Shown: positions 10,179-23,192 of the stretch, piece after piece
How positions within the stretch are numbered: the first letter of the stretch is position 1
Layout of the letters: every line of letters begins with the position of its first letter
Assembly: GCF_000218685.1 (NCBI RefSeq)
Contig: NW_006763295.1
Span: 1-64,000 of the forward strand
Length of the DNA: 64,000 bases
Source: Serpula lacrymans var. lacrymans S7.9
Lineage: Eukaryota > Basidiomycota > Agaricomycetes > Boletales > Serpulaceae
Reading direction: 5' to 3'
Position numbers and translations under genes: made by a program
Notes under the pieces: model-generated
The model's database searches: none
Seen by the model: only the letters and a program-made list of their open reading frames with translations
What the model was told of the DNA's origin: nothing

Positions 10179-12627
10179 ATGTCTGGTTTGGTACTGCATC
10201 GTGATCAATGGCTCGAGGACAGCAGCCCGTCTCAAAACCCAGTACTAACAGACTCATATTCGTTATCGGAGCTCACCAACTGGAAAGGAGAGGGCACCAT
10301 TGTGCCCCAGGTGCGCGACGGATGGGATAGTAGCGCATTACCATGTGGCAATCATAACGACAATCTCTGGCTATACAGAGTTTATATCCGAATGCAAGAA
10401 CCGCAGAAGAAATTACAGATATATCAGGTATTTTGTTCCTTTTGAAATAAACAATGACATGGATGATCATTATCTGCAGAAAACATCAGCGCGACTCTTG
10501 TCTGTCATTGAACCGTTCGCGCGGTATTCACTGGACTTGCAATTTGATTGTTTCAAGCATGCTCCAGAAGGCTTGTGAGGGGGGGAAGCCTATCAACTAT
10601 TTATTTTGTGTGTCTGACAAAAGCGTAAATATAGGTATTTTTCGAAAGTACTTGGACATTTTATACAGTGGTCGTCTTTGGATCTTGCATCGCTCCTAGC
10701 AAAATGGAAAGACATCAGGGATACACTGAAGAGGCTTTTCCAATTCATCCCAGAAAGTGTCAGGGACCTGGTATGAAATAGCATTTGCTTTTTTACTACT
10801 ATACACAAGTAGTCATACTTTGTGGAATAGACTTTGCAGGACACATCCGCATCAACCCACACAGCAAACAAAACACTCACCAATTCGAAAATAGGAAGTC
10901 TACCCGAATCTCAAATAGTCGACATTCAACCAGCATCACAAAAGCATCTAGACTTTGATGAGACCTTAGGAGCGCTCAGAGTAGCACTGTCATCGAAGGA
11001 TGAAGTTCAAAAGATCATGAAGTTACAAGGTCTCGAGGCTCAGGGCTTTATTGACCTTCTTGACCAGGCAAGCCTATTTCTCCGTCATGCTGACTTTCCA
11101 TTCCAATTTCTTATTCTCTGGCTAGGCAATGGACAATGCCGAACCAAAGAGTCGAATACATACTCAGTGCTTGCACTGCTTACGAAAACTATGCGGTAGG
11201 ACGTTGCTGTTTCCTGTATCATGTAATATACGCGATGGTCTCGAACGGCAAAGCGACGTACCTCAGATGTCAGGCGGCTTTGCTGACATCTGGCTAGGAA
11301 GGTATAAAGGTCGCTCAGTGGGACTGAAGGTCCTGCGCGTTTATGGTTCTGACAATCTCAGTAAAGTTAAAAAGGTAAACTATATGCGCGCGCTTTATGA
11401 GAAAAATATTGGCTCAGAGTTTGTTGGATACTCAGGCTTTTTGTCGGGAAGCTGTGCTTTGGAAAACACTTTCACATCCTAATATTGTTCCTTTTCTTGG
11501 CGCATCTACTAAACTATTCCCGCTTTGTATGGTTTGCCCTTGGATGGAGAACGGTAATATAGTTACCTACCTGAAGCGTTATCCAAAAGTTAACAGACTA
11601 GGCTTGGTGTGCCTGTTCAATTGCGATGACTTCGGAATTTGCTGATTTTGTCTTGAATATTTTCAGCTAGTTGACATCTCTAAGGGGCTATTCTACCTCC
11701 ATTCAATCGGCGTGCTTTATGGCGACGTCAAAGGAGTATGTGCCCTTTTTCTTCTCTCAGTAGGGTCGAAGATGTTCACTGGTGTCTTTCAGGCAAACAT
11801 CTTAATCAGCGATGACTGCCGTGCATGCCTGTCTGATTTCGGTCTCACTGCCGTTACTTATGATCCGAACACTGTCAACGCAATCACAACTTCTTCTGCC
11901 GTGCACGGTTCAATCAGGTGGATGGCGCCCGAGATGCTCCATCCCGCGCAATCAGATCTCGATAAACCTCTATCTGCGGAGAGTGATATCTTTGCCTTTT
12001 CCATGGTTATGTATGAGGTCAGTATATTATTTGCTGACACATTTTGCCACGTCGTAAATATCTTTACAAGCAGGTGTTTTCCGGAAAGGTACCATTTCAC
12101 GAACAAGCCCGTGAAGCAGCTGTGGTATTCAAGGTGACTTTGGGCATAAGGCCTACAAGGCCGATTGATACTTTGACTCTCGGACTATCCGATATTGTTT
12201 GGGACCTGATGGAGATGTGTTGGCAGGCAGAATGGCGGAAACGTCCTAGAATTTCTTTTGTCAGGCAATGTTTGGAGGAGGCTGTTCGCCAATTTGTACC
12301 ACTCATTGAGCAGGCTCATCAAGAAAGGGTCAGGGAAGATGTTGATGTTGACGATTCAAGTGACGACGAACGCGTAGGGCCTTACAGGGAAGGTATGCGT
12401 CTCTTGTACGGTTTGACGATACTCTGGCTCAGTTCTTTTCAGATTTTACACTCCCCAAGTTTCCTCAGTCTTCGACATCAGCGTCGAGTCATGATGTTTT
12501 AGACCTTTCATATGCTGCTGCCATTGAATCTCTGAACTTGAACAACAGCGAGCAAACTTTAGCTGCTCCACCCAGTTCAGTTCCCTCTCCGTGGAAAAAC
12601 ATTGCAGACCCTGATGCATGGGTATGA
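10179..12627 (+). CDS. TKL-like protein kinase with N-terminal helical region
   Basis: Ten exons (10179-10427, 10480-10574, 10635-10770, 10840-11067, 11126-11374, 11436-11606, 11667-11735, 11793-12017, 12074-12392, 12443-12627) give 641 aa. The N-terminal part is helical and of unknown role (FSKVLGHFIQWSSLDLASLL). The kinase domain starts near residue 270: glycine loop MSGGFADIWLG, Lys in VGLKVLRV, alpha-C Glu in CREAVLW, HPNIVPFLGA, catalytic loop YGDVKGANILI, SDFGL, and WMAPEML. The Asp, Lys and Asn of the catalytic loop and the DFG are present, so it is probably active. The usual HRD His is Tyr here. Similar kinases (often HGDLKGANIL) are expanded in mushrooms; substrates are unknown. Intron 4 (11068-11125) has a GC donor. 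The N-terminal exons are less certain than the kinase core. Confidence 0.82.
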
Positions 12628-13037
12628 ATATGAATACCCTTGGTGGTATATTATTTTTTCTTTAGTTCTAGCCCCCCCACACACCTTGTTTTCTTGGTCC
12701 TCAATGTATGAATAACGCAGACGCGTTGACGGAAGACATTTATGCACTTATCAAGAGCTTTATTGGTTCTATATCGATGTAGTACATGCAATAAAGACAG
12801 AAATATATCACGATTGAAACACGCTCAGTAATCGGGCGTTCAATACTGCTCTCCGCAAGTACAATCACTACAGAACAGAAGAATGAAAGTGTCAGTGTCT
12901 ATATCCAGATCTACTTGGTGAACTTTCCGGTACAAAATTATGATACAATTAGACATTTCCTTAGATTTGAAAACCACAGACAAGATAATTGGACAATTAC
13001 TGTTGATCGAGATAGCCCGTCAAAAATTCGACATCTA
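12628..13037. other. Convergent intergenic region, kinase / NAD kinase
   Basis: Both flanking genes end here, so the 410 bp should hold two 3' untranslated regions. A short C-run lies near 12670. I see no gene or RNA. Confidence 0.4.
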
Positions 13038-16000
13038 TCATGCGTCGCTATCGCTCGCATTGCTATCACTTTCATCGTGGCCCCAAACAGCGAATGCACG
13101 GTGCTGGTGGTGTTCGTAGTCTTTAGAGTTTACTCGATGGTGACCCCTTCTGTCGCCTGACAAGTGGGGCATCGTTGGAGTCTGTATAGTCTCCGCATCA
13201 AAATCTCTGTCTTTCGGAATCCTGCTCTTCGCGCTGAAATACTGGTCGCGAGAATGGATGTCATCTCGTGTACCCCGCTGAGCGAGGTCCATAGTCGATA
13301 GTGAATCATTTGAAGAGTGAGAGGATGTAGGAGAAGGGATTTGTGATACGAATTCAACTCGACGAGCGCTTATGGGTGGTGGATGGTGAGTGGGACCAGC
13401 AAATCGACCAGGTGTATCGACCCCAGATCTCAGCCCTGATGATCGCGACCGTGACCGTGATTTCGCAGAGCGCATAAATCTGTTGCCTTGACTTAAAGCT
13501 AAGGCAGCCATCTCAGGTGTAGAGGTTAATTCTTCATTCGTCGAGTCAAGTGCCTGCTCTTTAGCTTTCGCTACTCCAACCTGAACGTCACGCATATTCT
13601 GTTCGTTGGGGATATGCACAGATGCACTGCTTGTTGAAGCCTCAGGTGAGGAATCGTCGATGTCGAATTTATCATCGTCTTCCGCAACTTCATCCTCATC
13701 CTCGTCTTCTAGGGCCTCCTCTAAGGGTTGCTCGGGGGGTATGTGATCTGAACTACTCTTGAAAGACCCGTTGCGTTTGACATTCTTCTTTGATGGCCCT
13801 TCCTCAACAACAACAAATGACTTCTGGCGTTCACGTTCATTCCATTTGAGCGTCCGGGAAATTGCGTGAAACCAGTCCGTCGACTGCTTATCTGCGCAAA
13901 CGGTGGGGAACGGATATTTCGATGCCGTTACTTTAATATGGTCGCCCTCTGGGAATGCATATGATTTATATCTCGTTTTATATGATCATCAGAGTTGCAC
14001 TTACGTTTCAACTCGACACGACCACGGCCATCAAAAGACGCCCAAGCAGTGCTACGGGAATTATACGGCACGCATATGCGCAACTCCATGCTATCAGGCA
14101 GAAGCATGGGCCTGAATGAAAGCGTATGAGGACATATTGGAGTTATAAGAAGGGCTGGAATTTCTGGATGAACGAGAGAACCGCCAGCGGATAACTAGAA
14201 ACAAATTTATAGAATTTAGAAGCCAGGCATAGGCAGCGTGAGAGGCAACGCACGGAATAGGCAGTTGACCCTGTTGGAGTGGAAACAGTGAGCCCATCAG
14301 CCTGAACAGTTGTCATGTGGTGCTCGTCGCCTTATACACGCAAACTTCGTTAAAGGAACATGTTCGGTGTTATAGGGAAGACATACCAAATAGTTCCAAC
14401 AAACTGACGTAAGGGCTGGGCCCCCGATCCACAACAAGGTCATTGAGTACCTCGAATGTCTCCACTGGCCTAGTCGTGAAGCACATAATCTCCTTATCCT
14501 TGGTAGACTTCTCTCCATCCGGCATAGAGAAACCTCCGGACCAGCCACCCTCTAGAGCCTCCCACCCTCCTTTCTCCATGTTTTTCATCATGATCTCTCC
14601 AGTTTCACCTTTCTTGACTGCTTTCCGACCTTTGCCCTTCTCAAAAACAGCTCTATAAACAGTGCATGTGAACCTCATGCGAAGGTTCACGCGAATACCA
14701 GCGTCAATGGCAGAGTCCATTACAGCTTGATAATCGGCAAAATCAAAATTAGTGAGAAAACCAAGAGAACCTAAAGCAAATGGCAACACTGGAGGCACGA
14801 TGCGTTGAAATAACCAGGAAGTGAAAAGAACGGTTCCATCCCCTCCTAACTGAAAGAGATAAATTAGTTGGACAATGTATCAACAACGGTTAGTATGGTT
14901 CACTGACTGTAACGACGAAATCGAATAGATGCGGACTTTTACTGCACATTTCACTTGTCCAGTATCGTAACTGACCTTCATGGGATCCGACATAATCGTC
15001 TGGCTGAGACGCGGAGGACGAAGATAACGAAGATAACGAATTGCTACTCGAAGATCGCCGTCTGGGTAGTGGTATAAACAGTTCAGGATGATCACGTTCA
15101 ATGCCATCAGCATCAAACCGCCTGGAGTGACGAAGCTGATGGTCTACATAACTATACATAGCCGGTTAGCATGGGATATATGCGCGGAAATGAATAGACC
15201 ACGAACACAACAAGACCGCGATGACCATTACGATGCTTAAGCATGAGATAGAGAGCAAGTTCTCGAGTCAACTTGATCAATCTGTTGTCTCTGGCTTTGG
15301 TAACGATCAATACATGCTGGATGTTAGAGCGAATGCGAGCACGACCTAACGGAATATCATGAAAAGAGCCTCAGCGGAGGACCCTTGGAGTGTCTAAGAC
15401 ACATACCAAGCTGCTTGCTCATTTCCCTGACACCCACAGCTGTTTCTGCGAGCTGTTTCGTCAAGCTACCGCCGAAAGATCCCTCGTCGTCGTCCCCGGT
15501 TAGCATGTCGGCTGATCCGTCAGGATTAGGCAGTTCGAGTGCTGGCGCTGGTATCTTCCTATGCAGAGGTGCATTGTGCCGCTGGAGAGATTTTGCTACG
15601 CCTACGTCTGCGTCAAGATGTGGGACCTCGGTTTGTTTCGCATGAAGCCAATCTGATAGCGATGCGCCTTTATCAAGGTGGGAATGCACGAAGCACGGCG
15701 ACTTCATTGGCATCATCCTTGAATCGTTGTTATCCATGTCAGTTGGCGAGCTGGATGATGATGGGACTAAGAAATGGGCAGCTGTAGCAGTTCTGTCCTG
15801 ATTGGGCGGTGGCCGCAACGAGGCGCGGTCATGCTCTTCTCGATGCCCATTCACCCGTGGAGTCTTGGAGCGCACTGGCGATTGCTCCTCTACCACGATG
15901 TCGCCATTCCATGCAGCCTGGCTGTGATCTATGCGCAACGACGACGGCTTGCTGTTTCTCCTCGACAGCGACGGCCGTAGCCCCTCAATGCTACTGGGCG

Positions 16001-16061
16001 CCTCGGTCATGATGTTGGGGGTGGTGGGCGGCGTGGAATAAACTTCAACTTCGGCCGACAT
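13038..16061 (-). CDS. NAD kinase (ATP-NAD kinase)
   Basis: Seven exons (16061-15407, 15345-15207, 15151-14908, 14849-14387, 14330-14254, 14194-14005, 13948-13038) encode 892 aa. The enzyme phosphorylates NAD+ to NADP+ with ATP, setting the cytosolic NADP pool. The catalytic core is unmistakable: [14 protein letters not shown], the GGDGT motif at the start of exon 4 ([15 protein letters not shown]), [15 protein letters not shown], the regulatory loop, then [36 protein letters not shown], and FDGRGRVEL. The 240-residue N-terminal and 300-residue C-terminal extensions are low-complexity and Ser-rich. The C-terminal one has an acidic run ([13 protein letters not shown]) and an RS-rich patch. Such extensions fit fungal NAD kinases and suggest phospho-regulation (inference). 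Confidence 0.93.
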
Positions 16062-17000
16062 CTTATGCTTTCTTTGGAATTTGGAATGTCACCCGGATGA
16101 CTGATGGAATCGATGAAAGCTAACGATGTCTGACGTGTAATAACTTGCTCTTGTGTTGCTTCATCGCAGCTGCAAGCTTTATACTATGTGGGACTGCCGT
16201 CTTGCCACCTGTCCTACACAGTCACCCAGGCGACGTAGACGGACCCGGTTATGTTACCCCAGACGGAGGCATCCTTCCCAAATTTATTCCTCAATTCTCA
16301 GATATATTCTGTATCTAGCCATTTGATTGGTCACGACTCATCATTATCACGACAAACGTGGTTCGTGCCCTAGTACGTTGCCTCCACGGCACAGTTTTCA
16401 CAAGCAACTATCCGGAAAAAGTCAACAAAGATGGTTCCTCACGCAACGGTTACACCGACAGGTCACATCTATCTGATAACAGCCTGAACTGACACTTCAT
16501 ACTCCTAAATCTTGATGGGCCATCTTCAATCTCTGAGTGCGATTGATTTCTTGCTGAAGACGAACAGTTGCAGGGACTGAAAATCTCAAGACCAGTCAGT
16601 GAGAACATTCCGCTCGATTCCATGGTCAAGTGACTCGGACCAATGGGCATCCGGGATATTTTAGCCTAATCGATAAAAGTCACAAGGTCCATGAAGTTGG
16701 ATGGGCATCGCAGCAAACTTTGACTAAAAGTCGTGGTTGCTTGCCACCACAGAAGTCCGAGGCACCGTAACTTATGTATCTTATCAGAGCTACAAAGTGA
16801 TGAACGTCAATCTGTTTCATCACTATAATTATACCTAACACGGCAGACATACAAGAAATCTTAATCCAATTATCGACATCCATTGGGCCTCTATAGGACT
16901 AGCACACCTTACATCAGCGCTGGGAAACAGCTGGGTATCGTTCTATAGTTCATGCACTCACCTACACGGATACGAAACTCGTGAATTACCGGGGTTGCCA
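16062..17000. other. Intergenic: NAD kinase promoter and QNG1 3' region
   Basis: The 939 bp between the start of the NAD kinase gene and the stop of the next minus-strand gene contains only short frames lacking family similarity. It must include the NAD kinase promoter. Confidence 0.4.
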
Positions 17001-18678
17001 TCAAAAGAAAGCTGTATCCCGTAAAACAAATCTTTCCAGTTCGCGATAATCAGTCCTGTCTTTGGCACCAGCCCACAACCACGTGTTCAAATCTGGCACC
17101 TTGATGTCTTTGATCCAACTCAGATCCTTCCCCTGATAGCTTGTCAAAAAGGTTGGGTCCAACGATCGAGCATATTGCACAATAAGCTCGCAAGCGTCCA
17201 CAGCAGCCGCTCGTAAGATGTAGGCCTGATCAGGTATCAAGATCGGACCTTCGATGGGAGGTAACTTGACCTCGGAAGCATCTTTTGTTGGTGCCTCTCC
17301 AAGTAACGCGTTCAGCTTCTCAGCAGAATTGGCCTCAGGGAAGATTGAAGACAATGCATGCGAAGCATTTGACAGATCGACTACGCCAAGGTGCACTAGC
17401 ATAGATGGAATGACATTATCGGTGAAGATGGGTGTTTGCGATATATCCGGAATAGGTAACGTCGGGGAGCGGCCGGCACCGAATCGAATCGTCACAGCGT
17501 AAATCAATAATAGAGCCTTCTTAAAGCAATACACAGCTAGAAAAATCGACGTATTATTGGAACGAGAAAGACAAAAAGGGGTGGATGATGACGCACGTTG
17601 TCCATCGACAACAGCCATATCTCGAAAGGCTGGGATAGCACGAACGAGCTGATGCAATGTTGATGTAAACTGTATGTATTCACAAAAGTACAAGTCGTAC
17701 GTACCTTCTCGAGGGTGGTATTGAGACCCGCACCTGTCCCGTTGACACGCTGAGAAACTTCGCCGTCTTTCAGGGCTTCAAGTACGAAACTGCCCAAGTC
17801 TGTGTAACCATTTTCCTGAAGTACTTGTCCGGTCTCCGTTAATGTCGCACTGACAAGTTTGACTAAGTCATAGATGGGGCCACGAAGTTCCCCGACTGTG
17901 ACACCGGGGATTTCATCGTGAGGTCGTTCTACATGAACATTGACACCCATTAATTCTGCAACTTTTTGTTCACCGATATTCTGCATTCCTCGGGCGGATA
18001 GCAGGTCGCCTTCTCCCGTGGACGAAGTGAGATACAAAGAAAATGAAAATGCACGAATGTTATCCCATGCTCCCCGCCCCGTTTGTAAATGCAGAGGTAC
18101 GCGATAGCCAGAAGCAAAGTTGAGGAGACATACAATTGAAAGGAAGTTTAGTTCGGATAGTATAGAGGGAAAATTGAGGGGGAACACGAGGCCATGAGAT
18201 TTTGATACACGCCGGAAGGAAGTTAGAAAAGCGGGGGAAAACAAAAGGCGCCTGATGGATTCAGGTTCGATCTACAGTGGGACAACGGGTTAGCCAAGAT
18301 AAGACCATCGAAAGAGGGGTCCATGCCCTGAAAATAGAAACGCCCAAATTCTGACAGCATATGGCCGTGAAACACTAGTCGTGAAAACACATGAACAGAA
18401 AATGAATAAGACACATAGTCCGTTTTGACTGGACTGAGTGCGAAGTTATACACGGTACTGAAAAGACTAGGCAGGGAAAGGCATTGGACGGGCTTCTATT
18501 AATGCAAAAAGTACTGTGTACTCCGATTCTGACGTTCCCCTCTCCGTGGAACTATGATAACAGAGATAGTACTCACGGATATATTTGCCCTCTGGCGCAG
18601 CAGTGAGCAGGAAGATTTGACCGCTGAAGTAAATCCTCCACTAGGCGGAAATTCTGGTACGATTTCCAGCGAAGGCAT
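17001..18678 (-). CDS. QNG1: Queuosine 5'-phosphate N-glycosylase family protein (DUF2419)
   Basis: Four exons (18678-18577, 18271-17705, 17648-17597, 17536-17001) give 418 aa. The family (human C9orf64/QNG1) releases queuine from queuosine 5'-phosphate, so cells that cannot make queuine can salvage it for tRNA. Landmarks: LNFLSIVCLLNFASGYRVPL with GRGAWDNIRAFSFSLYL, then LVRAIPAFRDMAVVDGQPVYCFKKA spliced from two exons, IFTDNVIPSMLVHLGVVDLS, ILRAAAVDACELIVQ, and a C-terminal VPDLNTWLWAGAKDR. The protein is longer than the human one (about 340 aa), mainly through internal inserts. Exon 1 is assigned by splice frame and a plausible start. It lies divergent from AIM41. Confidence 0.9.
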
Positions 18679-19224
18679 AATGCTCTGATGAGACTTCCAT
18701 CATCAGCCAGAATTTGCAAAAAAAGCGGAGCCCAGATGCGTACAAAGCACGGAGCCTGCTACTTATATGGCGAACAAGACTTCTCGTATAGATCGCAAAG
18801 GTACAAGTATCCACTACCCTTGAAATTTATCGGATGGAGCTTATCCGTAGTTCAGATGCGGTGAATATGCCTGTCACGGAGGAGTCTTGTAGTACCTAGA
18901 ATGTTCTTTCCATAGCCACACCATGCATAGAAATGAGGCGTACGTTTGAAGTGATCCAAGAGCTCTAATGATAAACAGCTGGGATACAAGGATGATAATG
19001 ATAGACGTGATCAGATATCGAAATGCGCTGTCCAGGTATGTCTGCACTTATTTGGTCCAAGTCAACTTGAGTCATTGACTCATGGTGCCACCAGACTGGG
19101 TCACGTTAAGTCATTATAAAATGCACGTGGCGTGCATTTACGTAGTCGCGTCACTTTTTTGTAGTTCAAGTCTACTAGTACTTTTCATTGTTCATTTTTT
19201 TCAAGGTAACTCCAACCTTACCGA
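18679..19224. promoter_or_regulatory. Divergent promoter region QNG1 / AIM41
   Basis: A 546-bp AT-rich interval lies between the two divergent starts. No coding segment is supported; both promoters should lie here. Confidence 0.4.
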
Positions 19225-20063
19225 ATGTATCTCGCTATCAGAACATGTGGACGCACAACGGGTTTGATAGGGCGCCGGCTCCTCTCCACAGCGCCCACCG
19301 GGTATGATGGTCAGTCAGTATTCACATTTAGATCATTTTTTTCGCCTCGTGTCAGACCATCTTCATTTTATCGATCTTAGATATCCGTCAACGTCTCCTG
19401 TCAGGTGTAAAAACTGCTATGAAGGTATGTTGATTTTTTGGCCAAACTATCTGCCGAATAAATCAACTATCGATACTAGAATAAGGATACCGTCACATCA
19501 ACTACACTACGTGTGGGTCTCGGTTCACTATAGCTTTTTCGGCGGGCGTTAACGTGAATGATGCGATTAAATCTGGTCTACCTGCAGTCTATTCTATCAG
19601 AAGTCTATGCAGCGGATAAGATCTCTCCTCCCAAGGCGCCGTCTTCTTCCATAATATCAATTTTGCGGAAAGCTGCTCTTCGTCGTGTAAGTCCCCCACT
19701 AACGCCTTTCTTGGCTTTCCTCAAGTTCATTGTTAATTCAAATTTGTCTACTTGCTGTATTGACGGCCTCTGTAGAAAGATTCTGCCGCTCAGTTCATAC
19801 AAGCATCACGCCCAGATTTGGCCGATAAGGAAGAAAATGAGGCAGCCATTATCTCGGCATTTTTGCCCCCGGTATTGTCTGAAGACGCCATTGACAGCAT
19901 ATTGACAGAGGTTCTCGCTGAACTACCCCCTTCGCAGACCGATTCGCGCAAGAATCTCGGCAGAGTCTACAAATCTTTTTATTCGAAGGTGGACAAATCT
20001 ATGGTGGACACTGACGCTGTGAAGCGTAGAGCAGAGGTGCTTATGACCTTCGACTCGAGTTGA
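19225..20063 (+). CDS. AIM41: AIM41-like mitochondrial GatB/YqeY domain protein
   Basis: Five exons (19225-19309, 19381-19424, 19480-19512, 19588-19686, 19776-20063) give 182 aa. The N-terminus is Arg-rich with no acidic residues (MYLAIRTCGRTTGLIGRRLL), as expected for a mitochondrial presequence. The mature part matches the YqeY family: IRQRLLSGVKTAMKNKDTV, STTLRSILSEVYAADK, SILRKAALRRKDSAAQF, AAIISAFLPPVLSEDAI, and VDTDAVKRRAEVLM. YqeY domains resemble the tail of GatB, the amidotransferase for Gln-tRNA. The yeast protein AIM41 is mitochondrial with an ill-defined role. Exons 2 and 3 are only 44 and 33 nt but rebuild the family sequence exactly. Confidence 0.9.
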
Positions 20064-20178
20064 TTACGCATCGATATATTTAATACTGCATTTATATATA
20101 AATATCAACTCATGATTCATCAATACAATGCAAGGTTTATGTAGTACGTGCACAGGAAGTGACATTTGTTTATTAATC

Positions 20179-23100
20179 CTAATGGGTTTGCTCGAGCTCC
20201 GACGATTCGGCAACATCCTGACTCTGATCGTGTATAATGGACGAATTTGAGTCAAAAGTTCCTGAGCCATGGCTGGGAGACGATTCGTCCATTTTTGGAC
20301 CGCTATCTGTAACTTTTCGTGCATCAGAAATCGCTTCGTCCAAGGCTTCCTGTACAGATTGCAGCGGAGTAGATGTGTCACCAGACTCCGAGTGTACTGG
20401 ACCAGGATCAACAGATGTCGTAGACGTGAGTTGGGGAAGGGTGCTTCTCACTCGCATGAGATCCTCCACACAGCGAGACACAGCGCTAGAGACGCCCTCG
20501 AGAATTCGAAGCCTCTCATCTATAGCTTCTCTGGTGAGCTGATCCATGAGCGCTAACTGTGTATCAGTCATGATTGTGGGCAACTCAGATGATGAGGTCC
20601 GCGAACTCTCAGGGGCATCTCCGGAGCTAGATAGTGGTGGACCAGAAGCTAGGGTAGATGCGTGATTCAGCTGCGGTATTGACTCAGGCGCTTGGCTAGT
20701 GTGGCCCTGGCCTTCTACTTGGGACTGGGGTGAAGCACGAGGCAAGCCATGGGATCCTGTCATCGAGAATAATGGGGCGCCAGAAGCTAGTCTTTCCGGT
20801 CGATTAGCGCCAAATTCATCAAGTGGAATCAGACCAGGAACTTGAAGGCGTGCATTTCCACTGTTTGTAGAGCCTTCAGCAGAAGGAGGAACCGCTGCCG
20901 ATATGGGAGATGAATTGGGAGAACCAGAAGATGCAACTGATGAACTTGGGTCACCTGTGGAGGTGCTGTTCACCCCACTAGACCCGATCTGTGAAACATC
21001 TCGTGAACTCGTACCAGCTTGCGCGCCAAAACGTTGCAGGGCCGCTTTAGCAGCCGCCTCTCGCGGGGTTGAGGATCCGGTGGCACTTGAAGACTGTGAA
21101 TCTTCAGTTGAAGGCGGTGTGTTACCCTGCGGAGTTAGTGTGCCATTTGGCGTGCTGACTGGAATGTGTGGAGTAGTGGGAGTAGGCGTTGCATTAGTAT
21201 TTGGCGTTGGTTGTGCAGGAGGTGCATTATGGTCCTGTGGATTGAACCATCGATGATCCATGCCCCACGGGCGCCACACACCGCCAGGACCATAAAACCC
21301 AGCAAGTGGAGGGAAAGGCTGTGGTAAGTTAGGATGTGCCTGCCCCTCGCGTGGGAGTTGATATTGAATATTATATTGAATAATGACACCTGGCATGTGT
21401 CCCGGAATCCCACCCTGACCGGCGGGTATTGGGGGTAGCGGACCATTGGCAAACTGTCCTGGAACGACAGGCAGTTGATTACCGAACAAACGCCCAAGCA
21501 TGCCTCCGAGGGGATTATTCATTCCCTGAGCACCAGCCTGAGCGCCCTGGGCACCTGGATTTCCAAAAGGATTCGGGCCTCGAGGACCAGCGCCTGCTTG
21601 AATTCTACCCCCAGCACCTGTACGGTGATCGCGGGCCACAGGGTCAAGTACAGTCCGACGACTATAGAAAAGGTTAGCACATATCCCAAATTGATAAGAC
21701 TAATAGGCAAACCATGTAGGGCAACTTTGTTGGCGCTCAAGCCACGAACGAAGGCAGTAAAAGTGGAAGATATGACCACAAGGAAGTTTTTTCGGAGTTG
21801 TGTTAGGCCCATCTGAAGGCCCTGGTGTAGCCGAGGGTACACCTCCCGGACCGTTTTCTGGCGGTCCGCGTAAGACCATTTCTTCTCTACAGATTATGCA
21901 GGTGCGATCGCTCATTGCGGCCATTTCCTCGTCAGTGGCATCGGGATAGCGCTGATCCATGTTACGAGTGGCAGCCTGGTATCGGTGTAGGGCTCGCAGT
22001 CGTGTAATGAACGAACGCGCGGTAAGATAGACATCGCGAACAATGTTGAGCGGCAGTCCGTAAAAGGTGATGATGAGTAGGAAGAAAAGAAGATATGTAG
22101 CTAACTTTAAGAAGTCTGCCACAAGACATATCAATGACAGCCGGGATCATTATAAAGGAAAACCCCATACCAGTTGCTAATTCGATGTAGAAGATCCACA
22201 TGCTCTTATTCTCCCAGGGAGGAGCATTTTCTCCTCCTCTTTGTCGGGCTCGTCGAAAGTCGATGAGAGAAAGTGTATACTTGGCAGTGATATTGAGGGC
22301 GCTAGCCATGAGGATAGCATACTAAAGGAGGGTGGGTCAATCCTGTCCCAAAAGAGTTATGGAGTGCGCACCTCATTCGCAAACAAAATCATGCCTCCTA
22401 TACCATTTCTCACGGTGCTTTCCACGGCAAAGAGTAACATAACGATATCGATGAGCCACAAGATAGTGAAAAGGCTGCTCATTCGGATATGGAATAGGGT
22501 AGAAGGACCAGGATATGGTCGCTGATCCATCTGCGCCCAGGATTTATGTGGCATCCTAAAGAATGGTGAAGAAAGCTTACCCATTCGATACGATCTGAAG
22601 CCAGCCAGTGGAACGATTTCACAAATAGCAGGAAGCCAAACATGAGGGCAAAAGGAATATCAAAATCGTCCCGGAATATCGTAAAAGCTAACAAAGACTC
22701 GGTAATGAAGAACCAAAGGCGGTCATAAAGGCGCTATGAGAGGAGCATGGATATAAGCGTGATTAGAGGCTGCCAGATGGAGACCCAAGAACATACCTCA
22801 ACTTCGGCGGGTCGAAGAGCACCAAAGAATATGTGTTGCACGATGCGGCCACCTAGAAGAGCGATTAATGCGCCATAGTTGGCGAGTATCTGTGATTCTG
22901 GTAAGGGCGCAAGGCTAGTGATATGAGGACATGAAGTTACCAGAACACTGCGACTGCTCTTAGAAAGATAGATGGCCACGGAGTAAAAGTTGCTGTGATT
23001 CCTGAGGGCATTTGTGATTGTTGCAGAAATTGCTAAGGTGGATATGAGAGAGTACAGAAGAACTCTGTGTGCGACCAAGGACGATGCCAAAGGCCGCACC

Positions 23101-23192
23101 CGTTGGCGAAACACGTCGTTCAAGGGCATTCGCTCAAGCTTCAAGACGTCCGGATGCACTGCTATCGCTAATAGGCGCTCAGGTAACACCAA
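20179..23192 (-). CDS. HRD1: ERAD E3 ubiquitin ligase Hrd1 (synoviolin)
   Basis: Seven exons (23192-22941, 22889-22797, 22733-22581, 22530-22372, 22321-22171, 22115-21713, 21661-20179) give 897 aa. Hrd1 forms the ER-membrane channel and ubiquitin ligase for misfolded proteins. The N-terminal half has several hydrophobic segments with family motifs: NALRNHSNFYSVAIYLSKS, RIVQHIFFGALRPAEVE, SLLAFTIFRDDFDIPFALM, and FIELATDFLKLATYLLFF-like segments in exons 5-6. The RING-H2 has CIICREEM, a Gly/Pro insert, then LPCGHIFHFYCLRSWLERQQ; its last Cys codon is split by the final intron (SCPT|C). The 480-residue tail is Ser/Pro/Gly-rich and probably disordered. The start at 23192 gives about 42 residues before the first membrane helix, longer than usual; a later Met at 23129 is possible. 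Confidence 0.93.

Noticed and set aside
21429..21816. Plus-strand frames over the HRD1 tail
   Set aside because: They are shadows of the Gly/Pro/Ser-rich HRD1 C-terminal exon on the minus strand.
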